Assembly: GCA_016787645.1 (NCBI GenBank)
Contig: JAEUUF010000013.1
Location: 372,001 to 436,000, forward strand
Length of the DNA stretch: 64,000 nucleotides
Direction: 5' to 3'
Origin: Cyclobacteriaceae bacterium
GTDB taxonomy: Bacteria > Bacteroidota > Bacteroidia > Cytophagales > Cyclobacteriaceae
Positions 54,794 to 63,708 of this stretch are shown here, in pieces (the stretch's first letter is position 1; the number at the start of each line of letters is the position of its first letter). The position numbers and the translations under genes are program-made. The notes under the pieces are model-generated. The model saw only the letters and a program-made list of their open reading frames with translations, was not told the origin of the DNA and did no database searches.

Positions 54794-55582
54794 TCAAATA
54801 TCCTTGAAGGTGCGGTCACCAAAAACGGCGGCGGCATTGCGCGACGTGGCCTCCAGCAGTTGATCCATTGTCACCCCGATATAAGTAGCCACTTTCTCAG
54901 CTATGAGCGCCAGGTAGGCAGGTTCATTCCGCTTGCCCCGGAAGGGTACCGGTGCCAAATAGGGACTGTCTGTCTCCAGCACCAGCCGGCCAATTGGAAT
55001 CGAGGGCAGCACCTTTTCCAGTCCGCCATTTTTAAAGGTAGCCACGCCTCCTACTCCTATATAGAATCCAAGCTCAACTATCCTTCTTGCCTGCTCCTCA
55101 TTACCGGTAAAGCAATGGAATATCCCGGTGAGTTCACCCTCTGCCAGCGGAGTCAGCAATTCAATGGTCTCGTTCATGGATTCCCGGCAATGGATTACCA
55201 GGGGAAGTCCAAACTGTTTTGCCCAAGTGGCCTGGATAATGAAAGCCTCCTTTTGTTGCTCCCAGTGGGTCTTGTCCCAGTAGAGATCAGTTCCCATCTC
55301 GCCAATCGCTGCAAAAGGGCGCTTGCGGAGCCAGTCCTCCATGACATACAATTCCTTTTCAAAGTCCTTTTTCACGGAGCAAGGGTGAAGCCCCATCATG
55401 GCAACGCAAGTTCCCGGATGGTGGAGTTCGGTGTTCAGCATAGCATCAATCGACTCAGAATCAATGTTGGGCATATAGATCTTCCCAAGCCCGGCGGCCT
55501 GAGCGCGCAACAGGGTGTCGGTCCGGTCAAGATCAAACTCCTTTACATAAATATGAGCGTGGGTATCGGTCCAGGTCATCAT
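54794..55582 (-). CDS. TatD-family metal-dependent hydrolase
   Basis: A 262-residue TIM-barrel nuclease/hydrolase. Metal ligands His8 and His10 are in DTHAHIY; GEMGTDLYWD, VIHCRES, HCFTGN and ETDSPYLAP supply the rest. TatD proteins have 3'-5' DNase and possibly D-aminoacyl-tRNA deacylase activity. Its ATG overlaps the diacylglycerol-kinase stop by four bases (ATGA). A second in-frame ATG follows directly. Confidence 0.92.
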   Translation of the reverse strand: MMTWTDTHAHIYVKEFDLDRTDTLLRAQAAGLGKIYMPNIDSESIDAMLNTELHHPGTCVAMMGLHPCSVKKDFEKELYVMEDWLRKRPFAAIGEMGTDLYWDKTHWEQQKEAFIIQATWAKQFGLPLVIHCRESMNETIELLTPLAEGELTGIFHCFTGNEEQARRIVELGFYIGVGGVATFKNGGLEKVLPSIPIGRLVLETDSPYLAPVPFRGKRNEPAYLALIAEKVATYIGVTMDQLLEATSRNAAAVFGDRTFKDI

Positions 55583-55929
55583 GAGGGTAAGTACTTTATA
55601 AAGACGATAATCCCAATCGCCAATGCACAGACGGCAGCTACCAGCACACCGCCGGCGGCAATATCTTTCACTTTTCCTGCCGCCGGATGAAACTGTGGCT
55701 CCACAAGATCAACCAAACCCTCGACAGCAGAATTCAACAGTTCCGCGGAGATCACCATACCGATGGCAAGCAACACCAGAGCCCAATCAGTGGCCGCCAA
55801 ATCAACCCAGGCGCCGATGGCCAGGACCAGGAAAGCGGATCCAAGATGAAATTTCATGTGGCGCTGACCGGAAACCGCCAAGCGAATTCCTTTGGCAGCG
55901 AAAACAAAACTCTCGATGAATTTCTTCAT
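55579..55929 (-). CDS. Diacylglycerol/undecaprenol kinase family protein
   Basis: A 116-residue inner-membrane kinase with three transmembrane helices and the family motif E-xx-N-xx-xE in AELLNSAVEGLVD near 62-74. It lacks extra domains. In Gram-positives this family (UdpK) recycles undecaprenol; in E. coli it is DgkA. With a glycosyltransferase and a polysaccharide deacetylase in the same coupled operon, lipid-carrier recycling for envelope glycans is plausible. Confidence 0.92.
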   Translation of the reverse strand: MKKFIESFVFAAKGIRLAVSGQRHMKFHLGSAFLVLAIGAWVDLAATDWALVLLAIGMVISAELLNSAVEGLVDLVEPQFHPAAGKVKDIAAGGVLVAAVCALAIGIIVFIKYLPS

Positions 55930-56978
55930 GACAACAATGTGCTAATTTCCTTTTCCAGCAATCCCTTGACCGGCTTGAGGGCGCCGAGACCACTATAATT
56001 TGATGACTGAGCCAATGCCGTCGCCAGGACAAAGTTCTGCTGATCCATGCAAAAAGCAATTCCATTCCGTTTCAAGAATGTGGCCAGCCATAGCTGCTCG
56101 GGCTGCTGAGGGGTTGGTATGAACACCGCCCGCTTCTCCAAAGCGATGAAATCCATTACGGTGCTATAACCACTTCTTGAAATCAAGAGTCCGGCGCTCT
56201 TGATCCTGGCTTCCATTTGGTCAGTTGACAGGTGACTGACGATCTGAATATTTCCCTCGCGATACTCCTGCCCTTCCATTGGCTTCCCTCGGACCAGCAG
56301 GGCCTTGCCTGGATAGGTTTGTAATTGTTTCAGTATGACTTCTTCCAATTTTGATCGCTGGGGTTCAGGGCCCGAGAGCACAATCATGAGGTCAACCGGC
56401 TCCCCTGCAGGCTGACCTGAAGGAAAACGAGAAAGCCAACCGACATATGAATAAGGCAGATGCCTGTCCATGAATGGGTTGGTCAGTCCACTGTCAGGCT
56501 GGTCAGGAACCCACAGCTTGTCATACCTTTTAATATAGGTGCGAAGCCGATGGTTGACCCAGGTCCCGAGAAATCCCCAACCGGGTGGCATCCTAACCTG
56601 GGCCTGGTGAGTAATTAATATAGACGGCGCAGTAGTTGTGAAACACCCGTACCGGTTGTCGGAGATCACGGCATCGAGCCTCAGATTCTTTGCCAAAGCT
56701 TCCACTTCCTCATGCTCCAGCCGGATGGCATGAACAAACTTTCGAAGCTGCATGGCTAGGGTAATTACCATCACGCCATCGTTGGCGTAGCGAGGACGAT
56801 ATCCTGGAAGCCCGTGGTACACGAGTTGAGGAAATTCCAGTTGAAGCAGTTTGCCCGCTTCACCTGAGGAAGCCAAAAAAACCTCAGCACCTTGCCGCTG
56901 CAATTCGTTGACAACCGGGATACAGCGCGTGGCATGACCAAGTCCCCAATCGAGCGCGCAAACGAGCACTCTTTTCAC
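55926..56978 (-). CDS. Family 28/GT-B-type glycosyltransferase
   Basis: A 350-residue GT-B protein. ALDWGLGHATRCIPV near residues 8-22 is a UDP-sugar transferase N-terminal motif; the C-terminal half holds the sugar-nucleotide region RSGYSTVMDFIALEKRAVFIP near 270-290, as in MurG-like enzymes. Conserved in Bacteroidota; acceptor unknown, possibly a lipid carrier. Coupled at both ends by four-base overlaps. Confidence 0.85.
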   Translation of the reverse strand: MKRVLVCALDWGLGHATRCIPVVNELQRQGAEVFLASSGEAGKLLQLEFPQLVYHGLPGYRPRYANDGVMVITLAMQLRKFVHAIRLEHEEVEALAKNLRLDAVISDNRYGCFTTTAPSILITHQAQVRMPPGWGFLGTWVNHRLRTYIKRYDKLWVPDQPDSGLTNPFMDRHLPYSYVGWLSRFPSGQPAGEPVDLMIVLSGPEPQRSKLEEVILKQLQTYPGKALLVRGKPMEGQEYREGNIQIVSHLSTDQMEARIKSAGLLISRSGYSTVMDFIALEKRAVFIPTPQQPEQLWLATFLKRNGIAFCMDQQNFVLATALAQSSNYSGLGALKPVKGLLEKEISTLLS

Positions 56979-57610
56979 GGCAGGGCTTTGAAAGAGAAAC
57001 CTTGCGACCCAAAATGATCAAGAAACCGAGGTAGAACGTACGACATGTTCTTTTCCGCCTTCAGGCTGTCATGAAAGACAATAATGGATCCCGGACGTGT
57101 AGCCGCCAACGAACCTCGCAGGCAGGCTTCACGGGACAAACTTTTTGCATAATCATTGGTGAGCACGTCCCACATGACGATACGATATTCAGACAACCTT
57201 CCGATTTGACGGCGGGTGATGCGTCCATACGGTGGGCGAAAAAGTTTTGCGGGCTGTTTCCCTTCCCGTTTCATTTCACGATCACACAAGGCAACGTTAT
57301 CCACGTAAGCATCGACCGGTGTCTTCCATCCGCTGAGGTGATTAAATGTATGGTTACCTACCGCGTGGCCCTCCTGGATTATCCTTTGATACACTTCAGG
57401 ATGCTTTCGGACATTGTCACCAATGCAGAAGAAAGTGGATTTCGCCTTTGCGCGAGCCAGTTCATCCAACACGAACTCCGTGGGCCCGGGCACAGGGCCA
57501 TCATCAAAGGTGAGGTAGAGATTTTTTTCGCCGGGCGACATTCGCCAGGTTAATCCCGGGTATAGCCAGGGAAGAAAAAATGGGTTTCGGAAAAAATAGC
57601 CGGCGGGCAC
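56975..57610 (-). CDS. Polysaccharide deacetylase (NodB-like)
   Basis: A 211-residue NodB-fold deacetylase. The metal-binding triad is complete: Asp37 with the catalytic base Asp36 in TFDDGP, and His87 and His91 in NHTFNH. RPPYGR near 125-130 and the HDS block near 188 are also present. It removes acetyl groups from GlcNAc-containing glycans. There is no clear signal peptide. Start is GTG 57610, as no ATG is available. It heads an operon in which each gene overlaps the next by ATGA. Confidence 0.92.
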   Translation of the reverse strand: MPAGYFFRNPFFLPWLYPGLTWRMSPGEKNLYLTFDDGPVPGPTEFVLDELARAKAKSTFFCIGDNVRKHPEVYQRIIQEGHAVGNHTFNHLSGWKTPVDAYVDNVALCDREMKREGKQPAKLFRPPYGRITRRQIGRLSEYRIVMWDVLTNDYAKSLSREACLRGSLAATRPGSIIVFHDSLKAEKNMSYVLPRFLDHFGSQGFSFKALP

Positions 57611-57655
57611 AGCAGGTCAGATCAACACCCAAAAATAAGCAAGCACGATGGCAAA

Positions 57656-58870
57656 TCAGCCTACCCGGCAGCTGAGCATGGTGATATCGTCACGGTAACT
57701 GTTCTTGCCCTTGAATCCGTCCAGCCCGACGATGATGTCCTGGTGGATGGTCTTGAGGTCTTTGTGGTGATTCTTGCCAAAATATTCCATCAACGACTGC
57801 TGGCCATACTCCACGCCATTCTCGTTCACCGTTTCCGTGAGTCCATCGGTATAACAGAACAGGAGAAAGTCATCGAGGTCGGTGATGAATCCTTCTTGCA
57901 GGCTGGGTAGTGGATGCATTGCCCCGAGAACGGTACTTCCTTCCTCAAGAAGACGCAGGCCATGCTTCTTGTCCCAGAGGATGGGTGGGTTGTGGCCCGC
58001 GTTGACATACACCAGTGTTTTCAAGTTGATGTCGTAAATGGCGCCGAAGAAGGTGATGAACTTCTCTCCTTTCGCATTTTCCAGCACCTGATAATTGAGT
58101 GCTTCCACGATCTCGGTCAGGTTGGGCATCTGGCGGAGCAAGGTGCGAAGGGAAGCCTGGAAATTTGACATCATGAGGGCAGCAGGAATGCCTTTGCCGC
58201 TCACATCGGCTACACAGAGTAAAAACTGCGTCTTGTTGATAGGGATATAGTCGTAATAATCACCGCCCACCAGGTCATGAGGCAAGTAGCTGGCTTCGAG
58301 TTGGAGCCTGTCTGTCTTCGGCAATTTCTCCGGGAAGAGGAATTGCTGGACATCGCTGGCAATCTCCAGTTCCTTGCGAAAAGCTTCCTGTTCCAATTGC
58401 TTGCGTGCCAGTTTCTTGTTCTCGATGGCTACAATAATAATATTGCTCAAAGCCTGGATAAATTTGATCCCATCCTGAAAGTCCATGTTGGAATCCAGAC
58501 CTCCGACAAAGATGACGGCCAGGGTTTCATTTTCATGTGCGACCGGTATAACGATGTCAAATTCATGAAACTCGCACTCTTCCTCGAATTCCGTCATCTT
58601 GTGCACACGACGGATGAGGTGGAAGCGGCTGTCCAGTTGCAGTTTCTGAAAGCTGTTCTTCGTACCAAAATTCACCTGGCAGTTCCAGCGTTCATCAAAT
58701 ACATATAGCGCCAGCTTGCGGATATTGAGGTTGGAACGGAGGGTGAAATGAAAAATCTTGTAGAGCGATGCTTCCGGCACATTGGCATTGATGGCCTGGG
58801 TAATCTCCAGCAGTGCGTTGAGCTCCAGCTCTTTGCGGTCCAACCGTTCTTTGATTTCCAGCTCGCTCAT
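57656..58870 (-). CDS. SpoIIE-type PP2C phosphatase with GAF-like sensor
   Basis: A 404-residue signalling protein. Residues about 18-165 form a GAF-like domain, a coiled coil at 155-175 follows, and residues 180-404 are a PPM/SpoIIE serine phosphatase. Metal-site Asp residues are in LVGGDYYD and CVADVSGKG, and also in CYTDGLTE and DDITML. Such proteins dephosphorylate anti-sigma-factor antagonists in partner-switching systems. No anti-sigma or antagonist gene is next to it in the window. Confidence 0.92.
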   Translation of the reverse strand: MSELEIKERLDRKELELNALLEITQAINANVPEASLYKIFHFTLRSNLNIRKLALYVFDERWNCQVNFGTKNSFQKLQLDSRFHLIRRVHKMTEFEEECEFHEFDIVIPVAHENETLAVIFVGGLDSNMDFQDGIKFIQALSNIIIVAIENKKLARKQLEQEAFRKELEIASDVQQFLFPEKLPKTDRLQLEASYLPHDLVGGDYYDYIPINKTQFLLCVADVSGKGIPAALMMSNFQASLRTLLRQMPNLTEIVEALNYQVLENAKGEKFITFFGAIYDINLKTLVYVNAGHNPPILWDKKHGLRLLEEGSTVLGAMHPLPSLQEGFITDLDDFLLFCYTDGLTETVNENGVEYGQQSLMEYFGKNHHKDLKTIHQDIIVGLDGFKGKNSYRDDITMLSCRVG

Positions 58871-58902
58871 GACTCTCTTCTAACGGTAAAATTAGAACAA
58901 AA

Positions 58903-60018
58903 TTACCCTTGGGCGTAATTTCTGCCTTTCCATCGGTGTGGCAATAATAAGGAGAGCATACCCACCAGGAATATGTAGAAAGGATAAGCCAGTTGAAGCA
59001 CGACAAATGCGGGCCAATAAAATCGCCGCTCAAGAAAGCGGGCCACCCAGGCGATGAAGACGCCTTCCAGGAAAATCTTCAGGATGATGAGTCCAGGCGT
59101 TAACCCAGGATGTATGGCGTTGAGCACAATAAGTCCAAGGAAAGAGACCTGGGCCAACAGCACAAACACGGCCATCGTGCGGGCAACTCCATCCTGATTG
59201 TACTTCCACTTACCAGCCCACCTCAACCGCTGGTGCATAAAGTCATGCAGGGTAGGCTGGACTTTCGTGGTCACGACCGCTTCATAATAATTAAGGTATC
59301 GGATACCGTGAGGATACCGTCGAAATACTTTTCTCAATAGGAATTCATCATCACCGGAGGCAATGGCCAGGTTATCGTCATAGCCCCCCACCTCGTAGAA
59401 TGTCTCTTTCCGAAAGGCCAGGTTAGCCCCGTTGCACATTACGGGATGACCCAGGCCAATGGTCGCCGCTGTCGTCCCTGCAACACTGACAAATTCCATT
59501 ACCTGCAGCCGGCCAAAGAAGGATTCGTCTTCATGAAATTTCACGGGACCAACCACCAGTTTACTTTCTTTGGATTGAAAATAACTGGCCACACAGGTGA
59601 GCCAGTTCTTTGATACCGTGCAATCGGCATCCGTAGTGGCGATGAGGTCAAACCGTGCGGAATCGATACCTGCCCTTAATGCCGCTTTCTTGCCCGACTT
59701 GTCCCCTGGCAGCTGCACTAGCCGTGCCTGCGGAAACGAATTGATGGCGGCCCGGATGACCTCAACCGTCAGGTCGGTTGAGTGATCATCCACCAAAATC
59801 ACTTCAAAGCGGTCTTTGGGGAAAGCCATTGAGGCGAACTCACCCAATAAGGAACCGATGGTGGTGGCCTCGTTCCGCACCGCCACAATGATGGAGATGG
59901 ATGGAGGATCATTCGTGCGGATGGGCATGGTTTGGCGGCGAATCCGCACCCAACCGAACAGCAGCCCGAGGAGCAGCACCAGGTACAGGGTCAATATCAC
60001 AGCGAAAGCAGTCGTCAT
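58903..60018 (-). CDS. Membrane-bound family 2 glycosyltransferase
   Basis: A 371-residue processive-type GT2. It has an N-terminal membrane helix (1-24), and a GT-A domain with LVDDHSTD and the metal-binding DAD (ATTDADC near 132-138). It also has the QRLRWAGKW block near 270, and two or three C-terminal membrane helices. It makes or extends a surface polysaccharide from a nucleotide sugar. Divergent from ruvC with 26 bases between starts. Confidence 0.9.
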   Translation of the reverse strand: MTTAFAVILTLYLVLLLGLLFGWVRIRRQTMPIRTNDPPSISIIVAVRNEATTIGSLLGEFASMAFPKDRFEVILVDDHSTDLTVEVIRAAINSFPQARLVQLPGDKSGKKAALRAGIDSARFDLIATTDADCTVSKNWLTCVASYFQSKESKLVVGPVKFHEDESFFGRLQVMEFVSVAGTTAATIGLGHPVMCNGANLAFRKETFYEVGGYDDNLAIASGDDEFLLRKVFRRYPHGIRYLNYYEAVVTTKVQPTLHDFMHQRLRWAGKWKYNQDGVARTMAVFVLLAQVSFLGLIVLNAIHPGLTPGLIILKIFLEGVFIAWVARFLERRFYWPAFVVLQLAYPFYIFLVGMLSLLLPHRWKGRNYAQG

Positions 60019-60032
60019 TACCTGATTGTCCG

Positions 60033-60040
60033 TACTTTTG
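60033..60040 (+). promoter_or_regulatory. -7 box of ruvC
   Basis: TACTTTTG is an exact match to TAnnTTTG and ends four bases before the GTG start at 60045, predicting a leaderless message. Confidence 0.5.
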
Positions 60041-60044
60041 GGAA

Positions 60045-60644
60045 GTGAGTAAAGTTCTCAAAAAAGTTGCAGTCTCCGTGGTGCGTCCCTCACTTCCCAG
60101 GGAACGCATCATACTTGGACTTGATCCGGGCACCAACATCATGGGCTACGGCATCATTCTCGCCAAAGGACAGTCCCTCAAGCTACTTCAATTTGGGGTT
60201 ATTCAGCTATCCAAGCTTGACTCCCACGAACTTCGACTGAAGAAGATTTTTGATCGCGTCCTTGGATTGGTGGACGAGTTTTCGCCGGACGAAGTTGCAC
60301 TGGAGGCTCCCTTTTACGGAAAGAACGTGCAGTCCATGCTGAAACTGGGACGTGCCCAGGGCGTGGCCATGTCGGCGGCTCTGCATCGGGGAATACCCAT
60401 TGTCGAATATGCACCGAAGAAGGTGAAACAATCGGTAACCGGGAATGGCAACGCGTCAAAAGAACAAGTCGCCCGGATGCTGATGCAGATCCTGGGGTTC
60501 AAGGAACTTCCCAAGTTGCTGGACGCCAGCGATGCGCTTGGTGTAGCCGTGTGTCACTTCTATTCAAAAGGAAAAGCCAGCACCAAAACGACTTCTTGGG
60601 AGAGCTTCGTAAAAGAAAACCCGGGAAAGCTGCTATCGAAGTAG
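60045..60644 (+). CDS. ruvC: Holliday junction resolvase RuvC
   Basis: A 199-residue endonuclease that cuts Holliday junctions with RuvAB. The RNase H-like catalytic acids are visible: Asp in LGLDPGTN near residue 25, Glu in ALEAPFYG near 86, and the two Asp in LDASDALGVAVCH near 162-165. The start is GTG 60045, since an upstream extension overlaps the divergent GT2 gene and its promoter. It adds about 18 N-terminal residues compared with short homologues. Its end overlaps wecB by 12 bases on the other strand. Confidence 0.95.
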   Translation: MSKVLKKVAVSVVRPSLPRERIILGLDPGTNIMGYGIILAKGQSLKLLQFGVIQLSKLDSHELRLKKIFDRVLGLVDEFSPDEVALEAPFYGKNVQSMLKLGRAQGVAMSAALHRGIPIVEYAPKKVKQSVTGNGNASKEQVARMLMQILGFKELPKLLDASDALGVAVCHFYSKGKASTKTTSWESFVKENPGKLLSK

Positions 60645-61721
60645 TTTAATGATCTGGCGGATAATTCGGCCGGCCGCCTTGCCATCCCACAACTCCGGGA
60701 TGCTTCCCTTTTTCCAGGTACCCTGTTGCATGGACTTCATCGCATGGCCAAGGGCATCCAGCTGATCTCCGACAATTTCGTTGGTTCCCCACGTCACGGT
60801 CTCCGGACGTTCCGTGCTTGACCGCATGGTGACACAAGGTATGCCCAGTACCGTTGTCTCCTCCTGGACACCGCCGGAATCGGTGATGATCCCACGGGCA
60901 TGCTGCAGCAAATAAATGAACTCCAGGTAGCTCAACGGTTCACAAGGCTTAATATGAGAGGGCTTCCTGCTCAAACCATCAAAGTTTTTTTGTGTCCGGG
61001 GGTGAATAGGAAAAATCACTTCCATCCCGGCAGACGTGTCGATGGTGTCCATGATGCTCGCAAAACGTTCCGGCTCATCCACATTGGAGGGACGGTGCAA
61101 CGTCAGGACAAGGTACTGGCCGACTTTCAGGTTGTGCTTGCGCCAGAGCTCCGGCTGTTGTGTCCGCGGCAGGCTGGTAAGCAGTGTATCGATCATGGTG
61201 TTACCGACAAAGAAGATTCGTTCCTCTCCGATACCCGCTTTTCTCAGGTTCTCGCCGGCGACGCGGGAGGTGGTGAAGAAAAAATCGGCAATGGAATCCG
61301 TTACAATTCGATTGATCTCTTCCGGCATGGTCATGTCAAACGACCGGATACCTCCCTCAACATGAGCGACTGGGACCATCATCTTCTTGGCGACGATGGT
61401 ACACGCCATGGTAGAATTGACATCCCCCACCACGACCACCATGTCGCACGGATGTTCGCGGAGATCCTTTTCAAAGGCGACCATGATTCGGGCTGTCTGT
61501 TCCGCCTGGGTCCCGGAACCGGCGCCGAGGTTGACATGCGGATCGGGTATATTAAGGTGCTCAAAGAATATCTTGCTTAGACGGTCATCATAGTGCTGCC
61601 CGGTGTGAACCAGCCGATAGTCGATGGGCGAGCCCGCCTGCTGCTCCTGTTCGATAGCGCGGATCAGCGGAGCGATCTTGATGAAGTTGGGGCGGGCCCC
61701 GGCGACTAAAGTTATTTTCAT
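60633..61721 (-). CDS. wecB: UDP-N-acetylglucosamine 2-epimerase (non-hydrolysing)
   Basis: A 362-residue GT-B-fold enzyme that interconverts UDP-GlcNAc and UDP-ManNAc. Typical blocks are GARPNFIKIAP near 7-17, HVEGGIRSFD near 118-127, and the SGGVQEE UDP-binding loop near 287-293. UDP-ManNAc feeds capsule, O-antigen or lipid-linked glycans, which fits the polysaccharide genes that follow. ATG at 61721 is preferred over GTG two codons before. On the minus strand a TAAATTG box lies five bases before it. Confidence 0.93.
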   Translation of the reverse strand: MKITLVAGARPNFIKIAPLIRAIEQEQQAGSPIDYRLVHTGQHYDDRLSKIFFEHLNIPDPHVNLGAGSGTQAEQTARIMVAFEKDLREHPCDMVVVVGDVNSTMACTIVAKKMMVPVAHVEGGIRSFDMTMPEEINRIVTDSIADFFFTTSRVAGENLRKAGIGEERIFFVGNTMIDTLLTSLPRTQQPELWRKHNLKVGQYLVLTLHRPSNVDEPERFASIMDTIDTSAGMEVIFPIHPRTQKNFDGLSRKPSHIKPCEPLSYLEFIYLLQHARGIITDSGGVQEETTVLGIPCVTMRSSTERPETVTWGTNEIVGDQLDALGHAMKSMQQGTWKKGSIPELWDGKAAGRIIRQIIKLLR

Positions 61722-61726
61722 GGGCA

Positions 61727-61733
61727 CAATTTA
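61727..61733 (-). promoter_or_regulatory. -7 box candidate for wecB
   Basis: On the minus strand TAAATTG, five bases before the ATG, again predicts a very short leader. Confidence 0.3.
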
Positions 61734-61774
61734 GCGCCGTAATTTCATTTTATTTGCGTCCTCATTCACTTTGC

Positions 61775-62995
61775 ATGGCTCGGAAGGTGCTCATGATGTT
61801 AAATGCGCGGTATCCTGCCGATATCCGTGTCAAGAAGGAAGCCGGGGCGCTGATCCGCGCCGGCGTGGAAGTCCATCTGCTGAGCCTTCGTGGAAAATCT
61901 GACGCTGCACAAGAAGTCGTGGACGGCATTCATGTTCACCGTATCAGAGCCGGTGTCAACAACTATGAGCTGGCTTTCTGGGATGTGGTGATGTCGGTTT
62001 ACCAGGTTCATCCAAAATTCAAGAAGGCCGCCAGGGCAATCCTGGAGGAAGAAAAGATTTCCGTTGTCCACGTGCATGACCTGCCACTGGCCGCGACTGC
62101 CCTGTCGCTGAAGAAGAGCCTGCGCCTCACCGTAGTCGTCGATTTTCACGAAAACTACCCCGATGCATTGCGCACCTGGTTTCAATGGAAAACAAACTTG
62201 GTAGCGCGTTTGAAAAATTTCCTGTTTCTCAACCCGGAACGGTGGTCACGATTTGAGGCGCTGGCCTCGAAACAGGCAGATAGGATCATTGCGGTCGTTG
62301 ATGAAATGAAAGTAAGGCTGATCCGCGAGCATGGCCTTCCGGCCGAAAAAATTGTGGTGGTCACGAATACAGAAGACAAGTCGTTCGCCGATCAGACACT
62401 CGATGCTTCAATCTATGCCTCCTTGCAAGGAAAATTCATCGTCACCTACTCTGGCGGCGTTGGCCCACACCGTGGTGTTGATGTGGCGATTCAGGCGATG
62501 GAATTATTAAGGGAGTTTCCACAAATACATCTCGCCATTGTCGGCAGCGGGAGCCCCGCGGTGATGCAACGGCTCCAAGCCATGAAAGAAGAAGCCTCGC
62601 TTTCCAACGTGCATTTCATGGGGTATCAGTCGTTCCAATACTTTTTTTCGATCATGCATTTCGCCAATGTCAACATCATCCCCCACCAATCCAACGGGCA
62701 TACCGACAACACGGTACCACACAAACTCTTCCAGGGCATGATGGCCGGACGTCCCTTGCTGGTCAGTTCGTCTGCGCCGTTGAAGCGGATCGTTGAAGCG
62801 TGTCATTCCGGGCTGGTGTTTGAGGCTGGCAGTCCTGGTGATTGCGCCGCAAAGATCAAGGCGTTGTACAAGGATCCCGAATTGTGTGCGCAACTTGGTG
62901 CCAATGGGAGGAGGGCAACCCTCGAGGGCAACCTGAATTGGGAAGCCACGCAAGAAGAACTCATCGCTTTATATAAGACCTTGCTGCCTGCATGA
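61775..62995 (+). CDS. Family 4 glycosyltransferase
   Basis: A 406-residue GT-B/GT4 enzyme. The N-terminal domain begins VLMMLNARYPADIRVKKEA. The C-terminal nucleotide-sugar domain begins at FIVTYSGGVGPHRGVDVAIQA (near 224-244) and has the FEAGSPGDCAAKI region near 354-366 at the place of the family EX7E motif. The ATG at 61775 is preferred over a TTG upstream. It overlaps the methyltransferase gene by four bases (ATGA), so it is the first gene of an operon going off the right edge. Confidence 0.9.
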   Translation: MARKVLMMLNARYPADIRVKKEAGALIRAGVEVHLLSLRGKSDAAQEVVDGIHVHRIRAGVNNYELAFWDVVMSVYQVHPKFKKAARAILEEEKISVVHVHDLPLAATALSLKKSLRLTVVVDFHENYPDALRTWFQWKTNLVARLKNFLFLNPERWSRFEALASKQADRIIAVVDEMKVRLIREHGLPAEKIVVVTNTEDKSFADQTLDASIYASLQGKFIVTYSGGVGPHRGVDVAIQAMELLREFPQIHLAIVGSGSPAVMQRLQAMKEEASLSNVHFMGYQSFQYFFSIMHFANVNIIPHQSNGHTDNTVPHKLFQGMMAGRPLLVSSSAPLKRIVEACHSGLVFEAGSPGDCAAKIKALYKDPELCAQLGANGRRATLEGNLNWEATQEELIALYKTLLPA

Positions 62996-63708
62996 ACTCG
63001 TACGACATAGCCATACAGATATCACGAGAACCGCGGTTCATCAAGCGAAATTTCATTTACCCGAAATCTTTCCATTGGCGCTACCTTCTTTATCGCCTGG
63101 CCAGGCCCTGCCTGAAGTTAGTTTACAAGATTTTCAAACTCACCCACCCGTATCGCCCGTGGACCAGCCAGGCGTCCATCCGCATCTTTGAAAACATCCT
63201 GAATCGGGACATGATCGGTCTTGAATATGGCAGCGGCAACAGCACCATTTTTTTTGCACGTCGGCTGCGCCATCTCACCAGCGTAGAGCACCATGAAGGA
63301 TGGTATCGTACTGTCCACAAACAATTGAGGGCGCTGGGGCTTTCCAACGTGGATTATCATCTCATCCCTACGCAAGCCTCAGAAGTGGACCATCAGTACA
63401 CTTTCTATAAGGATTTTGGGTTTACAGAAAAGGACTTCCAGGTTCGAAAGGAGTATCACTCCTATTTTTCTTTTGTAACTCGGTATCCCTCTGAACACTT
63501 CGACTTTATCCTGGTGGATGGGCGTGCGCGGGTAGAGTGCGCCCTGCTCGCGATACCCAAACTGAAACCGGGCGGCATCTTTGTCCTGGATAATTCTGAC
63601 CGCACCCGGTACATCCCCATCTTTACCGCATTGAAGTCATGGAAAAAGGTCACCACGACGACCGGCCTGTTTGATACGACCATTTGGTTCAAACCCGAAC
63701 GAACTTGA
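62992..63708 (+). CDS. SAM-dependent methyltransferase-like protein
   Basis: A 238-residue protein with a class I methyltransferase fold. Motif I is GLEYGSGNSTIFFA near 77-90, an acidic residue follows in TSVEHH near 98-103, and FILVDGRAR near 173-181 is motif IV-like. The N-terminal 60 residues are basic and helical. Family members sit in surface glycan clusters and probably methylate a sugar or lipid-linked glycan. Coupled on both sides by four-base overlaps. Confidence 0.8.
   Translation: MNSYDIAIQISREPRFIKRNFIYPKSFHWRYLLYRLARPCLKLVYKIFKLTHPYRPWTSQASIRIFENILNRDMIGLEYGSGNSTIFFARRLRHLTSVEHHEGWYRTVHKQLRALGLSNVDYHLIPTQASEVDHQYTFYKDFGFTEKDFQVRKEYHSYFSFVTRYPSEHFDFILVDGRARVECALLAIPKLKPGGIFVLDNSDRTRYIPIFTALKSWKKVTTTTGLFDTTIWFKPERT

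Noticed and set aside
54623..55690. Plus-strand frame opposite asparaginase and tatD
   Set aside because: It runs across two real minus-strand genes and the gap between them; no family pattern.
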